Part shown: positions 35,475 to 46,894 of the stretch, piece by piece
How positions within the stretch are numbered: position 1 is the stretch's first letter
Layout of the letters: each line of letters starts with the position of its first letter
From: Blastomyces gilchristii SLH14081
Taxonomy: Eukaryota > Ascomycota > Eurotiomycetes > Onygenales > Ajellomycetaceae
Length of the DNA: 64,000 nucleotides
Direction of reading: 5' to 3'
Assembly: GCF_000003855.2 (NCBI RefSeq)
Contig: NW_003101680.1
Coordinates: forward strand, 2,981,186 to 3,045,185
Position numbers and translations under genes: made by a program
The notes under the pieces: model-generated
What the model saw: the letters and a program-made list of their open reading frames with translations, nothing else
Databases searched by the model: none
What the model was told of the DNA's origin: nothing

Positions 35475-36686
35475 ATGTCACAGCCTGAAGGCCCGGTATT
35501 CTCAGCTGTCTCTAGCTCTGTTCATCAGTTATATATTCTCCTACGATGCATTGGGTTCTCTCCAAAAGCTTCAGTTCAAATAACCTCACAAGGCATTCGC
35601 TTCTCTGCTGAAGATGGACGAGTAATGCAAGGCGTCGCATTTCTTGATAGGAAACTTTTCACCAATTACATATTCAATCCACCATCGTCCGAGCCTAACA
35701 ATGCTACAAATGCAGACAACGAGGATGGTGAAGATGGCTCCGACAATACTATCTCCCCACTGTTTTTGATTTCTCTTTCTGCCTTGATCGAGACACTCCA
35801 GATCTTTGGTCTCAATGATGCCTCACCATATTCCAATTCTACGGCAAATCAAGCCACATCAACGGCTCTAAACGCGTTCTCGGGGCCAGCGTTACTTCTC
35901 AACCGAACATGCACCATCAGCTACATCAAACAAGGATCACCACTTACCATCACTCTAATGGAGGCCGGCGTGACCACCACCTGCGAACTGACTACCTACG
36001 CGCCGGACGACCTCGATTTGGATTCCTTAGCTGGAGATCGAGATATTCCCTTGCAACGTGACGCCATTGTATTCAAGTCCATTATGCGCTCAATGTGGTT
36101 GCACAACGCCATAATGGAGCTCGACTCCACCAACCCAGCCGTATTGTCATTCAGCGTCTCCGCAACTAAAGAACCATATTTTGCTCTATCTGCCTCTGGC
36201 GGCCCATTCAGCGAATCTACCGTGGAGTTCTCAATCGACAAGAACCCCGCCGCCGGCGCCGGCGCCGCAGCAACAGCAGGGAATGAACCTGCTTACAAGA
36301 CCCTGCGAAACGATGACGGGGCCACTGCTGCACGGCAACTGCAAGCGCGGCGTGGGAAACTTGCCCCAACCGTCACTGAAACTTTTCTCGTCAATTCACC
36401 GTCCAGGTCAAGGGTTCGTCAAAGCTATAGATTCGCACTTATCAATAAAGCGCTGCGTGCAATGGCAGCGTCGAGTAAAGTTAGTATTCGCATTGATAGG
36501 CAGGGCGTTCTGAGTTTACAGTTCATGATAGATTTTGGAGATGGCGATGGCGTCGAGGGGAGAGGTGGAGCTCCGCCGCCTATGCCTAGTAAGAAGATGG
36601 AGAACGCAGGTTTTGTGGATTTTCGATTTGTGCCATTGGTCGATGACGATCACGAAGATGAAGAGGATGGTGCTAGTAGTGGTTGA
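35475..36686 (+). CDS. RAD1: Rad1-family 9-1-1 checkpoint clamp subunit
   Basis: Rad1 (S. pombe name; Rad17 in S. cerevisiae) forms the PCNA-like Rad9-Hus1-Rad1 ring that loads at DNA damage and activates the ATR-type kinase. Start MSQPEGPVFSAVSSSVHQLY at 35475, single exon, 403 residues. Family features: LYILLRCIGFSPKASVQITS, GIRFSAEDGRVMQGVAFLDR, SISYIKQGSPLTITL-type strands (here CTISYIKQGSPLTITLMEAG), PYFALSASGGPFSESTVEF and LQFMIDFGDGDG. Compared with fission yeast it has extra acidic (NADNEDGEDGSDN), Ala/Gly (PAAGAGAAATAGN) and terminal acidic insertions. An in-frame extension to 35307 overlaps the last OST5 exon and is unlikely to be translated. T-rich 3' flank at 36719-36736. Confidence 0.92.
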   Translation: MSQPEGPVFSAVSSSVHQLYILLRCIGFSPKASVQITSQGIRFSAEDGRVMQGVAFLDRKLFTNYIFNPPSSEPNNATNADNEDGEDGSDNTISPLFLISLSALIETLQIFGLNDASPYSNSTANQATSTALNAFSGPALLLNRTCTISYIKQGSPLTITLMEAGVTTTCELTTYAPDDLDLDSLAGDRDIPLQRDAIVFKSIMRSMWLHNAIMELDSTNPAVLSFSVSATKEPYFALSASGGPFSESTVEFSIDKNPAAGAGAAATAGNEPAYKTLRNDDGATAARQLQARRGKLAPTVTETFLVNSPSRSRVRQSYRFALINKALRAMAASSKVSIRIDRQGVLSLQFMIDFGDGDGVEGRGGAPPPMPSKKMENAGFVDFRFVPLVDDDHEDEEDGASSG

Positions 36687-37032
36687 GACCCGGGGGCACA
36701 TTGTTTTGCGTCCATATTCTTTTTTTTTTTTTTTTTAAAGCGCGTTCTTCTAATATGTTAGGGCATGTATTGTGTATTTTACTTGTGAAAAACTCACTCC
36801 ATTTTTCCTACACATAACAGAATCCCATCTGGAAGGCACTGCGCTATAAAAAGGAAGTTCCCGTTGATTTCACAGAATCATAGATTTCAATGACACTTGT
36901 ACTAAAGAGGAGAATGTCAAATTTAACAGGGAGATGGCTACAAAGTAGAACAGATCAAAACAGAGATAGCTGGGCTCTTGCAGATATATTAACAATAATA
37001 ATAACCTTACGAAAATATTGTTGCACCAAACT
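36687..37032. other. Convergent spacer RAD1/RAD50
   Basis: 346 bp including a T run at 36719-36736 on the RAD1 strand. No gene. It contains both 3' UTRs, so the transcripts may overlap. Confidence 0.6.
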
Positions 37033-40000
37033 TTACATGACCTATTTGCATCTTATCAGCAACTGAACGAAACACCTCTTCAGATGGGTGATCCCAGGAG
37101 GAAAAAAAATACTTACAGCTGCAATAGATTGTCTCTCAATAATAGATTTCTGCCTCTCATTCCTCGAAACGCGGTAGTAGTAATCGCTAAAATCACCACA
37201 CTGCATATGTCGCAGGAACTCCTCATCATGTGTGATGACAATGAGCTGGAAATTAGCCTGCTGCTGGCGTGACTTGATAATGTCATGCAACGATTCGGCA
37301 AGGGAGCGAATATTATCTCTGTCAAGATTCGTCGTGGGCTCGTCCAGCGCGATCAGGCCGCAATTGACACCAAAGCATTCCGCAAGGGCAAGACGTATGA
37401 TGATGCTCGCGAGGACCTTCTGGCCTGCACTGCAGCGGCCACGCATGTCCATCTCTGCGTCTTGCTTTACCATGCAGACGCGATAGTTGTAGGATCGGTT
37501 TCCCTTGGCGTTTTCGTTGTCAGAGCGGATTAGGATAGTGTCCACGTCCGTTCCCCTATACGTCTTCTGCCAGAGCTCTTCGATAATACGGTTAATTTCC
37601 TCCATTTTTAGACTGTGATACTTCATGATAGCCTTATCAAGAGCACTACCATAGCGACCAAGATCGTCGACTGCCGCCTTCGTTGTTTCTACCTTGATAT
37701 GGGCCTCTTTGAACTTGACTGTAGCGTCTTTATAGTCGGTATTCCAGTCGGCCAACAGCTGCATGAGTTGATCATCCTTTGACTTCATTTCCCCCATCTT
37801 GCTCGCCTGTCTCGCTGATAGGGCGTTGTGCTCTCGTGTTCGTCGCTCCGATTCCTCCCTAAAACGGCTGCGATCCACTTCCGCATTCTGGGCGGACAAT
37901 TCCTCAATGGTTGCGTTTACATCTTCGAGTGCTGCTGTTTCCCGCCGGTATCGAAGATTATCAGCGTACTGTCGCTTTGTGTTTTCGCTATCTTTAAGCC
38001 TGGTTGAAATTGCATTGATGTCCTTGGTTATTGACCCCTGCTCTTTTTCCAAGCTCGCAATTTCCGATTCTAAGTTGTGTACTTCTTTTTCACACTTGAT
38101 CAATTGTGCCGGACCGCCTCGCTCATTGTAAGAGGTGATCTCTTCATTCGCCAGGTCAAGTTGATGCAAACTGTCAGACAGCTGGGATGCTTCTAGTTGT
38201 AGCTCATGTTCCCTAGCTTCAGCCCGAGAGGCAATGTCATCATACCTAGCCTGTGCTTTTGAAACCTCAGGAACAAGACTCTCAATATCATGATCCGCCT
38301 TTTCAATGCTTTCACGATGTTTAGCATTCAGCTTACGATATTCTTCGACACGGGCAGCGAGGCTCGCTTTCTTCTCTAGTTGATAGTTGGCATTGTCCAA
38401 GTTGCTTCGCACATCTCGAAGTTTTAACTCAAGGGCTGTGATCTCGGTTCGCGACTGATCCTTCTCATTATTCAACTTCGAAATGATTTTCTGAAGCTCG
38501 CGAGACTTTTCTCCAATCGCAGAAATCTGCTCCTGGATATCTTCCAATGTTCGGGAGCCGCTGACATCTTGTTGGTTTGCCAAAAGGTCCTGGACCTGCG
38601 ATCGAAGGGTTTTGATTTCACCATCATATTTTGAAATCGTCGCAACTGTTTTCGATAGAGATTCAACGTTCTTTTTAGACTCCACGCGTTCGCTAACGAT
38701 CTTGTCATGGTCCTCGATCTGGGATAGCAACTCCTCTCGTTGAGACTCAAGTTGAGACTCCTCTTTTTCAAGCGCCGGAATCTCAGTGGTGGAAAGGCGA
38801 ACCCAAGTGTCATAGAAGGTAGAAACACCTTGAGCTGCCTCTAGATCTTCCTCCAGCTGTTGCATGCTTTCATCAACAGCATCCTGCGTAGCTCTTTTTA
38901 CTAGAGCATCGAGCTTATTGAGGAAAATTTGGAATTCGCCTTCAGTTTTGAAAGGTCTGGAACACATTCGGCATACCTTCTTTTGCTTAGCTGCGTCCAT
39001 GCATTTGCTGAGGTACTCTCCCAGGCCAGCATACTGATCGGCATCCTTCTTAGCCATATCAAGCTGTACTTGTCGTTGCTTAAGTATGTCGGGATACTCG
39101 GCGGGTTCGTCGTCAACAGCATCACGTATTTTTTGGATGCATTGTTTCAGTTCATTTCGACGCTGCTGGAGATCCTTTCGGGTTGTTTTCAATTTGAACT
39201 CAGCGTGTTCTAGTTCCCTACTAACACCATCTCTATCACGTTCGACGCGGGTCAATGCATTGGTGGTTTCCTGCAATGCTCTTTGATATTCCTGATCGAG
39301 TGTAGATGGATTCCATTCCCGAGTTAAAAATTTCTTGATTCTGTCACTGTGTGCCCCTTCCATAGTTTCGAGGCTGCGTTCGCGATCCTTAAGCTCCTTC
39401 TTGAGATGGTCTAGTCGCGCAAGATCCCCGGCTCTCTTGGTCCCTTCAATCAGCTCCGCATTCAGTTTCGAGCTCTCATCCTCCAACAATCGAATTTCGG
39501 AGGTTTTGCCTTGGATCGCACTGTCCCAAGATGCGGCCTTTGCTTTTTCCTTCGCTTCATGTAAGGAACGTTCGGTTTCTTCAATTCTTGACTCCAAAAC
39601 AGCTTTACTACCCTCATCTATGTCAATTTCATCTAGACGCCTTTGGTGGGAATCTGCCTCAATATCATTAGACGATATCTGCTTTCTTGAAGCGTTTTTC
39701 ACTTCTTGTAGGGTTGATTTCCGTTGGCTGAGTTGGTTTAGAAGGCTCTGTACTTCACGCAGTTCCATCTGGGCTTCCCGTCGGGCTCTCTCTAAAGTTT
39801 GGTTTTGATCTTTAGATAGCTTTCGAATTCGCTGCATGAAATCGCTAACCTGCATGTCGTCGAGGTCATCGTCAAACCCACGAATGTTATTCTGTCTGGC
39901 AATTTCTTTAATCAATTTCTCGCGCCTTCTAAGTTGTCGTTCGAACTGAGCCTTGTCATTTTCGTGTTTGCCATATTCAGCTTGTTTAAGCCCTAGCCTT

Positions 40001-41262
40001 GTTCGATTGTCTTCAATCACTTGTTTGAGCTCCATATATTTTTCCTTGAGCGATTCTTCTTGTTCTCGATACTGGATTTGTTGTGACTCGAATTGGTCCA
40101 AAGTCCTTTCAAGCCATTCATCGGACTCATCCACCTCAACAAGATGTTCTTGTAGGTTGGTGATGCTGGCCTGGATGCTCTTGGCTTCTATCCGCTTTCC
40201 TTCCAATGTGCCAAGAATTTGCGCATAACTTTCCGACTCTTTCCAGGCCTTGTCTGCTAGTTCTGCGGCTTTTCTCATCTGCTGTGAGAGCTCATGGCTC
40301 TCAGCACGTAGCGCCTCAATCTCCTCTTGCAATTTGATTGATCGTTTTTCCGCCTAGAGGATGTTAGCTAAGACATGCTGTCAAAATTTTGGAGAATGAA
40401 CACCTACGCGGTCAGCTTTATCCTTATTTTCTTTTGCATGCTGTTCCATGATCTTGAATTTAGAGAGTTCTTCATTCTGCTTTTTCCGAAGTGCTTTGAT
40501 ATTATCGATAGCCTTTGTGTACTTCAAGGCTTCAAATATCTCGTCGAACTTCTTCTTTAGAACGGAGGGCTCACTCATTGGCCACAGACTCTCATCCTGA
40601 TGGCAGAAGATGACAGAGTCGAGGATGGCTTTTGAAACACCTAGATACTGAGGCATAATCTGATCAAGTTCGGCCACTCTCGAAGAAATGGACGTTCGTT
40701 CGCCGTCCTTAACCATCAGGAGCTGGCCTTCCAAGGTTTTCTGTTGTCTCGTCGTTTTCTTCACGGTAAGCTGAAGACTGCGTGTCGCAACCATCCTCGC
40801 TCCCGACATAGACTTGAACGAGAGCTTTACTTGCGCCAGGACCTCTTTCTCGCCACATAACTGTGATATGTCTTTAGCTCCCCATCTTCAAATCCAACAC
40901 GTATGGCATCTGTAGACAAACCTTCGGATCGTGAATAAAGGCACCGCCTTTACTATTTGGGGGGAGGTCTCCAGTAGTCGCATATTTGAGGCATTCAATG
41001 ATGGTCTATGGCCCAAATCAGTCAAGTATCAGAATAGACATGTATATACTGATTGTTGCATACCGTCTTCCCGGAACCATTGTAGCCGACGATCAGTGTC
41101 AACGGGGTATGGAATTGGATAGTTTCGCTGCGGGTGTTGTCAAACGACCGCACACTATTATATAAAGTGCCAGTAAAACATTAGCGAGATGCTCGTAACT
41201 GGGGAACAGAGTATATATCATGAGCCCTTCTTACCCAAGAATAGATAACTTGTCAATTTTCG
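37033..41262 (-). CDS. RAD50: DNA double-strand break repair ATPase RAD50
   Basis: SMC-like ATPase of the Mre11-Rad50-Nbs1 complex in DSB repair and telomere maintenance. Supported minus-strand exons: 41262..41235, 41154..41064, 41005..40922, 40860..40408, 40353..37117, 37041..37033; about 1300 residues. Walker [16 protein letters not shown] straddles an intron. Long coiled coils flank the zinc hook [11 protein letters not shown]. The ABC signature is [20 protein letters not shown], Walker B is [12 protein letters not shown], and the H-loop [12 protein letters not shown] follows. The last coding exon is nine bases (Val-Met-stop), giving the usual ending RQSIAAVM. The true start is unresolved: the first supported exon begins with CG of a codon that should give S-K-I-D-K. 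The only nearby ATG with a donor is at 41379. It converges with RAD1. Confidence 0.93.
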
Positions 41263-42248
41263 CTTGAGTGTTGTTAGCTACGTTGGAAGACGGACTGCTA
41301 GTAGGCGAACTCACACCTGAACAGCTGATTAGTCCTTTACCTTTTCAGACGGAAAAGTGCACATATGTAACACTCACATCTTGCTAAATCAAGTTTCCTG
41401 AACCCGCTCCTCGTCAGGCCGGCTTGCAGCGTTGGACGTTGTGGAAAACGGCTACTGGTTGGCTTTCGTCTCAAGGGCGTTCGTGGAGAAATGCTGCCTT
41501 CGCGTTCAACGCGGATAGACTGACTTGGGCGAGGCACGACATCACGTGATCTTGTCTTGTGAGAGAGGTTCCAGCTAAACGGCAGCCAGTTCTAGGCAGG
41601 TTCTAGTTCACAGTAGGAACCCAACTTGCCAAACAATGGATGACGATTGCGTAACAGCTGTATTATGGTTTTTATTCATTGTTTTCATTGTTAAGCACTA
41701 CCAGAAACTTCTGAGGTCTATGGGGGAGCAGGCTGCCAATCCATGCCTTATCATCCAGGTGCGGGTACGGGCACAAACCCGGGCCGATAAGCTCCAGCGG
41801 GGTGCCGACCTTTAACTACGGCGGCCCCTACTATTGCGTAGAGGAGGCTAGCAGCAAGCGAGGTCGGCACGGGGCGGGGGAGTGCCGAAGCGGCTCTTGG
41901 GGGCTGGCACTGACGGCTGTTGACCTGTCGGCACAAGCCACCCCCCGCAAGGCTACCTAGCATCGCTCTGTACAGGCATACCGAAACAAGAAACAAAGAA
42001 GCAGCCATGACGCGCGCGTGATAAGCAATGTAGGAGCACAAGAGACATTATTGTTTCCTCCTACTCACAACTAACTACATACTACTTATATACCTTCGTC
42101 TTTGATTTGTCGTTTTCAGTCCTATTTCGTATCTACCTTTCGAGAGAACCATCTATAACTCCGCCTAATATCAGTGCCCCCCAAACCCCCACAGATCAGG
42201 CCCAGCATATGGAACCCTATTCTTTATCTGCCGCTTCGGGCTTTCCCC
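41263..42248. promoter_or_regulatory. Divergent RAD50 / WC-2 upstream region, including the unresolved RAD50 first exon
   Basis: Contains the RAD50 5' end (41263 to about 41400) and both promoters. A minus-strand frame 41337-41537 has no ATG and is probably RAD50 leader sequence. GC-rich sequence occupies 41750-41960. No other gene is seen. Confidence 0.5.
41541..41550. promoter_or_regulatory. Palindromic E-box ATCACGTGAT upstream of RAD50
   Basis: A 10-bp palindrome around CACGTG, of the Cbf1/CDEI type (RTCACRTG), about 160 bp upstream of the candidate RAD50 start. The match is sequence-only; function is inferred. Confidence 0.35.
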
Positions 42249-43795
42249 ATGTCAGGATATGATCACCGATTCGCTCGAGGAATTTCAGATTATTCTGCAC
42301 ACGTATGATACAGCCAACCACTCAGCAACCACTTCGGCCATGTCATAATTAGTAGTTATAATAAGCTAATAAACTAAATCGCGAAAGATTCCTGCCACAG
42401 TACTAAGTGCGCAAGCGCCGTTTGCGGCAAGTTTCAATGACGTGGAGCCGCATCTTCACAATTTCGGTGCCTCGGATGCTCAGTATAGAAATATCCAGAC
42501 CTTCGGCACAATCTCCCCGTTTCAAACAAATATTCCGGATGAATCATCAAAGTGGGAACAAAACAAACCGAAAGAGTATATTCCTTGCGCGGTTCCCACC
42601 ATCACTTCGCCTCCGGGGATAAATCCTAGCGTGGAGCTGGGTGTTGAGCCCACCCAAGTGGAAATACGCATCCTGGCGGGATTAAGGGACCTGATACAAA
42701 TTTTAGATTTGTCCGGGATATTGTTATCTGTGTCGCCTTGCTGCAAGGCACTGACAGGGTACGAATCGGAGGATTTAATAGGCAATGTCTTATTTGAGTT
42801 CATCCATCCAGATGACCGCTCAGTGGTCGTCAAAGAGTTTGCCCATTCAATAAACACAAAAACCCCGTTCCAATGTTTCTATCGTTTCAAGAAGCATGAC
42901 GGGACCTATCTACTGCTAGATGCCCACGGTCAAATAGACTCAGCGACAAACATGAAGTTCTCGATAATCGCCCGCCCCTACCTGACCAAAGAAACGCAGC
43001 TTCTCGACTCATTCCTCGAACACAAACTCGAAAACGAACGTCTGACAAGACGAATCGCAGAACTGAAACGAGAAGGGGAATTTCAGCTTCATAACGATGA
43101 AAATAAACCAGACAACGAACAAGTTACCTCAATAGCTCCACAAGCCCATCACAATTTAACAAGTACCCCCGGCTTCCACCCTCCTTCTACTGGTGCATTT
43201 CAATTTAGACCTGCCACCGTACCAAACCCTAAAGCTCCAATACTGCCCAATGAGCCTTTCACAGGATCAAGCACAGATAGATTCCAGCCGTTAACGCCAT
43301 CGCAGCCCCAGCATAACATTTCTCAGCCCGCTGGCTTCGAAGGGAGCACATACGTAGACGACATCGAGCTCATGACAGGCCTGCGCTATGGAGCAGGTGA
43401 ACGGACGCGGGGGATAAGCACTGGCGACCCTAACGGCACTCTTTTCCAGAGCGTCGCGCTTTCAGTGGGGGTGTTCACGTCCAGCCACAGGGACGGTGGT
43501 AAGGGCGGCAAAGGAAATGCTGAACGGAAACGGAGGAGTAAGCCTACCGAAACGAATTCCTGCACTGATTGTGGGACGTTCTCGTCGCCTGAGTGGCGGA
43601 GGGGTCCGAGTGGGAGGAAGACGCTGTGTAATGCTTGTGGGCGTGAGTATTCCTTCTCCTTACTACTTATTAACTATTTCTAGCCATGCTACTTTTACGG
43701 ATATCCGTTGTGATGAGCTGACATCTATCGTTGAAGTGCGCTGGGCGAAGCAGGTTAAGAAGCGCCAACAAGCGACGGGCACTACCACTATATAA
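42249..43795 (+). CDS. wc-2: White collar 2-type PAS/GATA transcription factor
   Basis: Partner of the blue-light receptor WC-1 (LreB in Aspergillus); binds light-response promoters. Exons: 42249..42302 (MSGYDHRFARGISDYSAH), 42388..43642, 43737..43795, giving 455 residues. One PAS domain (about 125-225) contains DLIQILDLSGILLSVSPCCK, GNVLFEFIHPDDRS, CFYRFKKHDGTYLLLDAHG. A helical segment follows (LLDSFLEHKLENERLTRRIA), then a disordered Pro/Gln linker. The GATA finger is C-x2-C-x18-C-x2-C (CTDCGTFSSPEWRRGPSG ... CNACG, Cys near 409, 412, 431, 434). Intron 2 sits inside the finger and its splicing yields CGLRWAKQVKKRQQ, as WC-2 requires. The intron-1 acceptor (GCGAAAG) is weak but is the only one that keeps frame. 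Confidence 0.92.
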
Positions 43796-44401
43796 GAGTG
43801 GGCTCATAATCTCTTAAGTAACTAACTGACTTGTTCTCTAACCATCTAGTTTAAAGGGTCCACTTTTCCTTCTTCCATACTGCTCGTGATGAATAATGAT
43901 GATATCCGAAACTGCCCTTGTTCTGGACATGAATACGTTGATTTGAGCTTTTCTTTGGAATTCCTATTCCCCTGATACGATAGCCCATATCTTCTTCTGC
44001 TATATAATGTGTAATATTTACTAGTTACGCACGACTTATAACTACATCTACCCATATGTTTTTGGTGTATATATTAATTACTCTATATAAAGAGCGGGAT
44101 TTTTTCCTTTATATTTTTATGGGACTTGAAACATAACCTTTATCAAATAAAATCCTGATTTCTCAGCTTTCGATATGCGTCAATATGCTCTGGAATGGGA
44201 GAAATAGGGAAACTGATACAAAGGGGGCGAAAATTTCTAAACTCAGACCACATACTTCCAAATCCATTCTGTGAAAAAAATCCTTGGAAGCAATCTCCCA
44301 CATAGCAGTTAGGCAGGAAGGGGGAGAAAAACCCAGAAACGCCAGTTCGATAAATAGCAGAACGGAACAGAGCACAGGAAAAAAGTAGCACGAGATTGGT
44401 T
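43796..44401. other. Convergent spacer WC-2 / PP4R2
   Basis: About 600 bp, AT-rich, with no recognisable gene. It holds both 3' UTRs. Confidence 0.55.
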
Positions 44402-46124
44402 TTACGTGTCCATCCGATTGTCACCGCCAGAGCCTCCCGTATCGCCCTCCTTTGGCCCTTCATCCGTTTCCATAGTTGACTTCGTCAGCTCCTCGTTCTC
44501 TGGCTTCGGGTCTGACAGCATTGCAGCGGTATTAGGCCCTGGCTGATCTTCGTTGGTCTCCTCTACAGGCTTCTCAGGTATATCGCCAATGAAAATATCT
44601 CCATCAGCATCCCTATCTGCATCGTCCTTCAAATCACGGCCGCTCGAGGGATCATTAACTGTAGCTCCTTGTGAAGTGTCTTTCAAATCTGCTGCTGAAT
44701 CACTACCACTACGAACAACATCGGTGCGTGGGGGGCTGGTCGACAATGACATCTCCACCCCCTTCCCATCCTGCAATCCGATATCCTTCACGCCCAAAAT
44801 ATTTGGACCTCTCGCATGAGGCTCTTCCTCGACTTCATGCCCTTGTGCCTCTGCCACGCGCCCCTCACCTCCCAGGGACGAAGCTGTCTGGTGTTGCCGC
44901 TGATGCTCATGCTGTACTGTTGTAGGAACAACGCCAGCCTCTTGCTCCTGCCGAATGAGTTCGCCCTGCGTCATGGCGCCGGATTCTCGCGGCGGAACTG
45001 CGGAGGAGGACGGGCTGCTGCTACCGGGCGAGCTCGCACCTGCTCCACTCGAATTAGGACTAGAGTCAGGTTCTACGAAGCCATGACCACCCTTACCTCC
45101 AGGAAGATCAACATTGTTCAGCCACGGGATCGGGGTGAGAAGGGCCCCTCCAAGAGACTCATCGCTTCCCAGCGCATTGTTGCCACTGAGCGCGAAACTA
45201 CTGCCCCCTGCCCCGTTGACGCCGTTGACGAGGCTAGTATCAATAATACCGCCAGGCAAAGGCATGGACACCGGTAATGGGAAAATATCTGCTCCGCTGG
45301 AAACCGATACGACACGGTCGACTGCACGGAGATACGCTGGTAACGTGCGGTAGTCACGGGTCGGCCGTAGTATCAACTCTGCCAGCCGCTGGATTGTATG
45401 GGGTGGTTTTGCGGGAAAGTATGTCTTTAGAGTGGATTTGATGGACGAGAGGATCACGACGAGGGGTGGAGGGAGGGCGTCGTCCGTCGGACCGGACTGT
45501 GGTTGCGAATCAGGAATGCGTTCGCTGGAGGCGGAGGATGGAAAAGTCGGAACTGGTGGTCGGCGGGGTGGAGTCTGTAGATGTGACGGCGGAGCATTTT
45601 CTTTATTGCTATTTGCCTGCGAGTTTACTTCTTGTGTAGAATAGGAAGAGGGGATAAGGCCTGAGTTATCAGCGGCTCCACTCCAAGGTGGAGGGACGGT
45701 GGGCATCGGGAAGTCATTGTGAATTATCTATGCGAACTGTTAGCCACCATGGGAGCTTTATTGCCTCGTTTACGCTTCCGGGTAGAGTTAAGCTCTTGTA
45801 AAGGAGACGTACATGTTCGAGTCGTTCGATTAAAGGGTCTAGCAAGCTAGGCCATCTCTCACTATATCAAGCACCATTTCACGGTCAACGGCGGAGCGCA
45901 TAGACGAGCTTAAAGATATACGCAAACATACTAATCCATAGTTCCATCTTTGGCGACAGCCTCTAGCACTTCCTCATCTATAGCCAAAGGTCTTGTTAGC
46001 TTCGGCTCAAGCTTCGCGGGCCTAGGTACTGAACGCGCGATCTGGCGTAGCTAGTACGCAAGATTGAGTCCAGGTTGATGGATGAGACAACAACCATATA
46101 AAGTGGACACTTACCTAAAGACAT
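44402..46124 (-). CDS. Protein phosphatase 4 core regulatory subunit R2
   Basis: Regulatory subunit of PP4, which dephosphorylates checkpoint targets such as gamma-H2A and Rad53 during recovery from DNA damage. Minus-strand exons: 46124..46115 (ten bases, MSL plus one), 45977..45932, 45861..45813, 45727..44402, giving 476 residues. The spliced N-terminus reads MSLDEEVLEAVAKDGTMDY, then ERWPSLLDPLIERLEH and IIHNDFP, matching the PP4R2 domain. It continues LPPPLVVILSSIKSTLKTYF, PPHTIQRLAELILRPTRDY and LPAYLRAVDRVVSVSS. The last ~270 residues are Ser/Gly/Glu/Asp-rich and disordered. Only this splice path keeps the frame, although the ten-base first exon is unusual. It diverges from the gene starting at 46895. 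Confidence 0.88.
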
Positions 46125-46894
46125 TTTTTTTTCTGGAGTGTTTCTCCGTGCATTGAGCAGAGTCGAATAGCTTCCACAATGGTGTCGGCGGGGAAGTGTA
46201 AAATTCGTCGTATGGGAGTGTCAATATCAAATTGTTCAAGTCGCGACTTTGAGGTAGCGGTCACCTGATTTGATAGCTCAGCGCTTGCCCGTTGGCCAGA
46301 CCCTTAACTATAACGATCACTAAACTTTAGGGGCACGCCCACCCCTGGAAGCTAGCCCCACCCGCTAAACGGTAACTCCCGTCTAGGGATCGTAGGCCCA
46401 TCTGGCTCAACTGAACAAACGTGACAGATGGGTGTTGAGCACAGAGGCTTGACGCCCCAAACTTTCTGTTGGCCGCCATACTCCCCAACCACCAACCATG
46501 CTGTGACACGCTGGCAAAAACCAGCCAAATTTTGGGCCTCATCTTGAGGATTCCATCCATGGATGGAAAAAGCAGCACTGGTTGATCTGCATGTGAAGCC
46601 ACTATGGAGAGACGCCACAATTCCTTCTCGTATTGGCACGTTGCAACCATCGAGACTGTGCAGGAGGGCTGTGCCTTGGTCCTCTTGGACGAAAGGATCA
46701 ATAACGCGACAAGGGAAACGTTGAACGCTTATTGGAACTGGCCATGTGTCGATCTTCAGTGAACGGGTAACTATATATTGGCAACTATTTTCCTGATATT
46801 CAATTCTAGGTGCTAGAATTGGATTCTACCGCTACCCAATCATCCAACATTTTCGCTCTGTTTTTCCTAGCCATTGCAAATATCAGAGCCCTTC
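46125..46894. promoter_or_regulatory. Divergent intergenic region (PP4R2 / SARA-C-like)
   Basis: 770 bp between divergent starts. A 124-codon minus-strand frame (46327-46701) lacks family features. Promoters for both genes are expected here. Confidence 0.5.

Noticed and set aside
41337..41537. Minus-strand ORF upstream of RAD50 as an N-terminal extension
   Set aside because: The frame has no ATG (the open frame begins at GTG) and an in-frame stop lies upstream, so it cannot start translation by itself.
46327..46701. 124-codon minus-strand ORF between PP4R2 and the SARA-C-like gene
   Set aside because: No family features, no splice support, and it lies in a divergent promoter.
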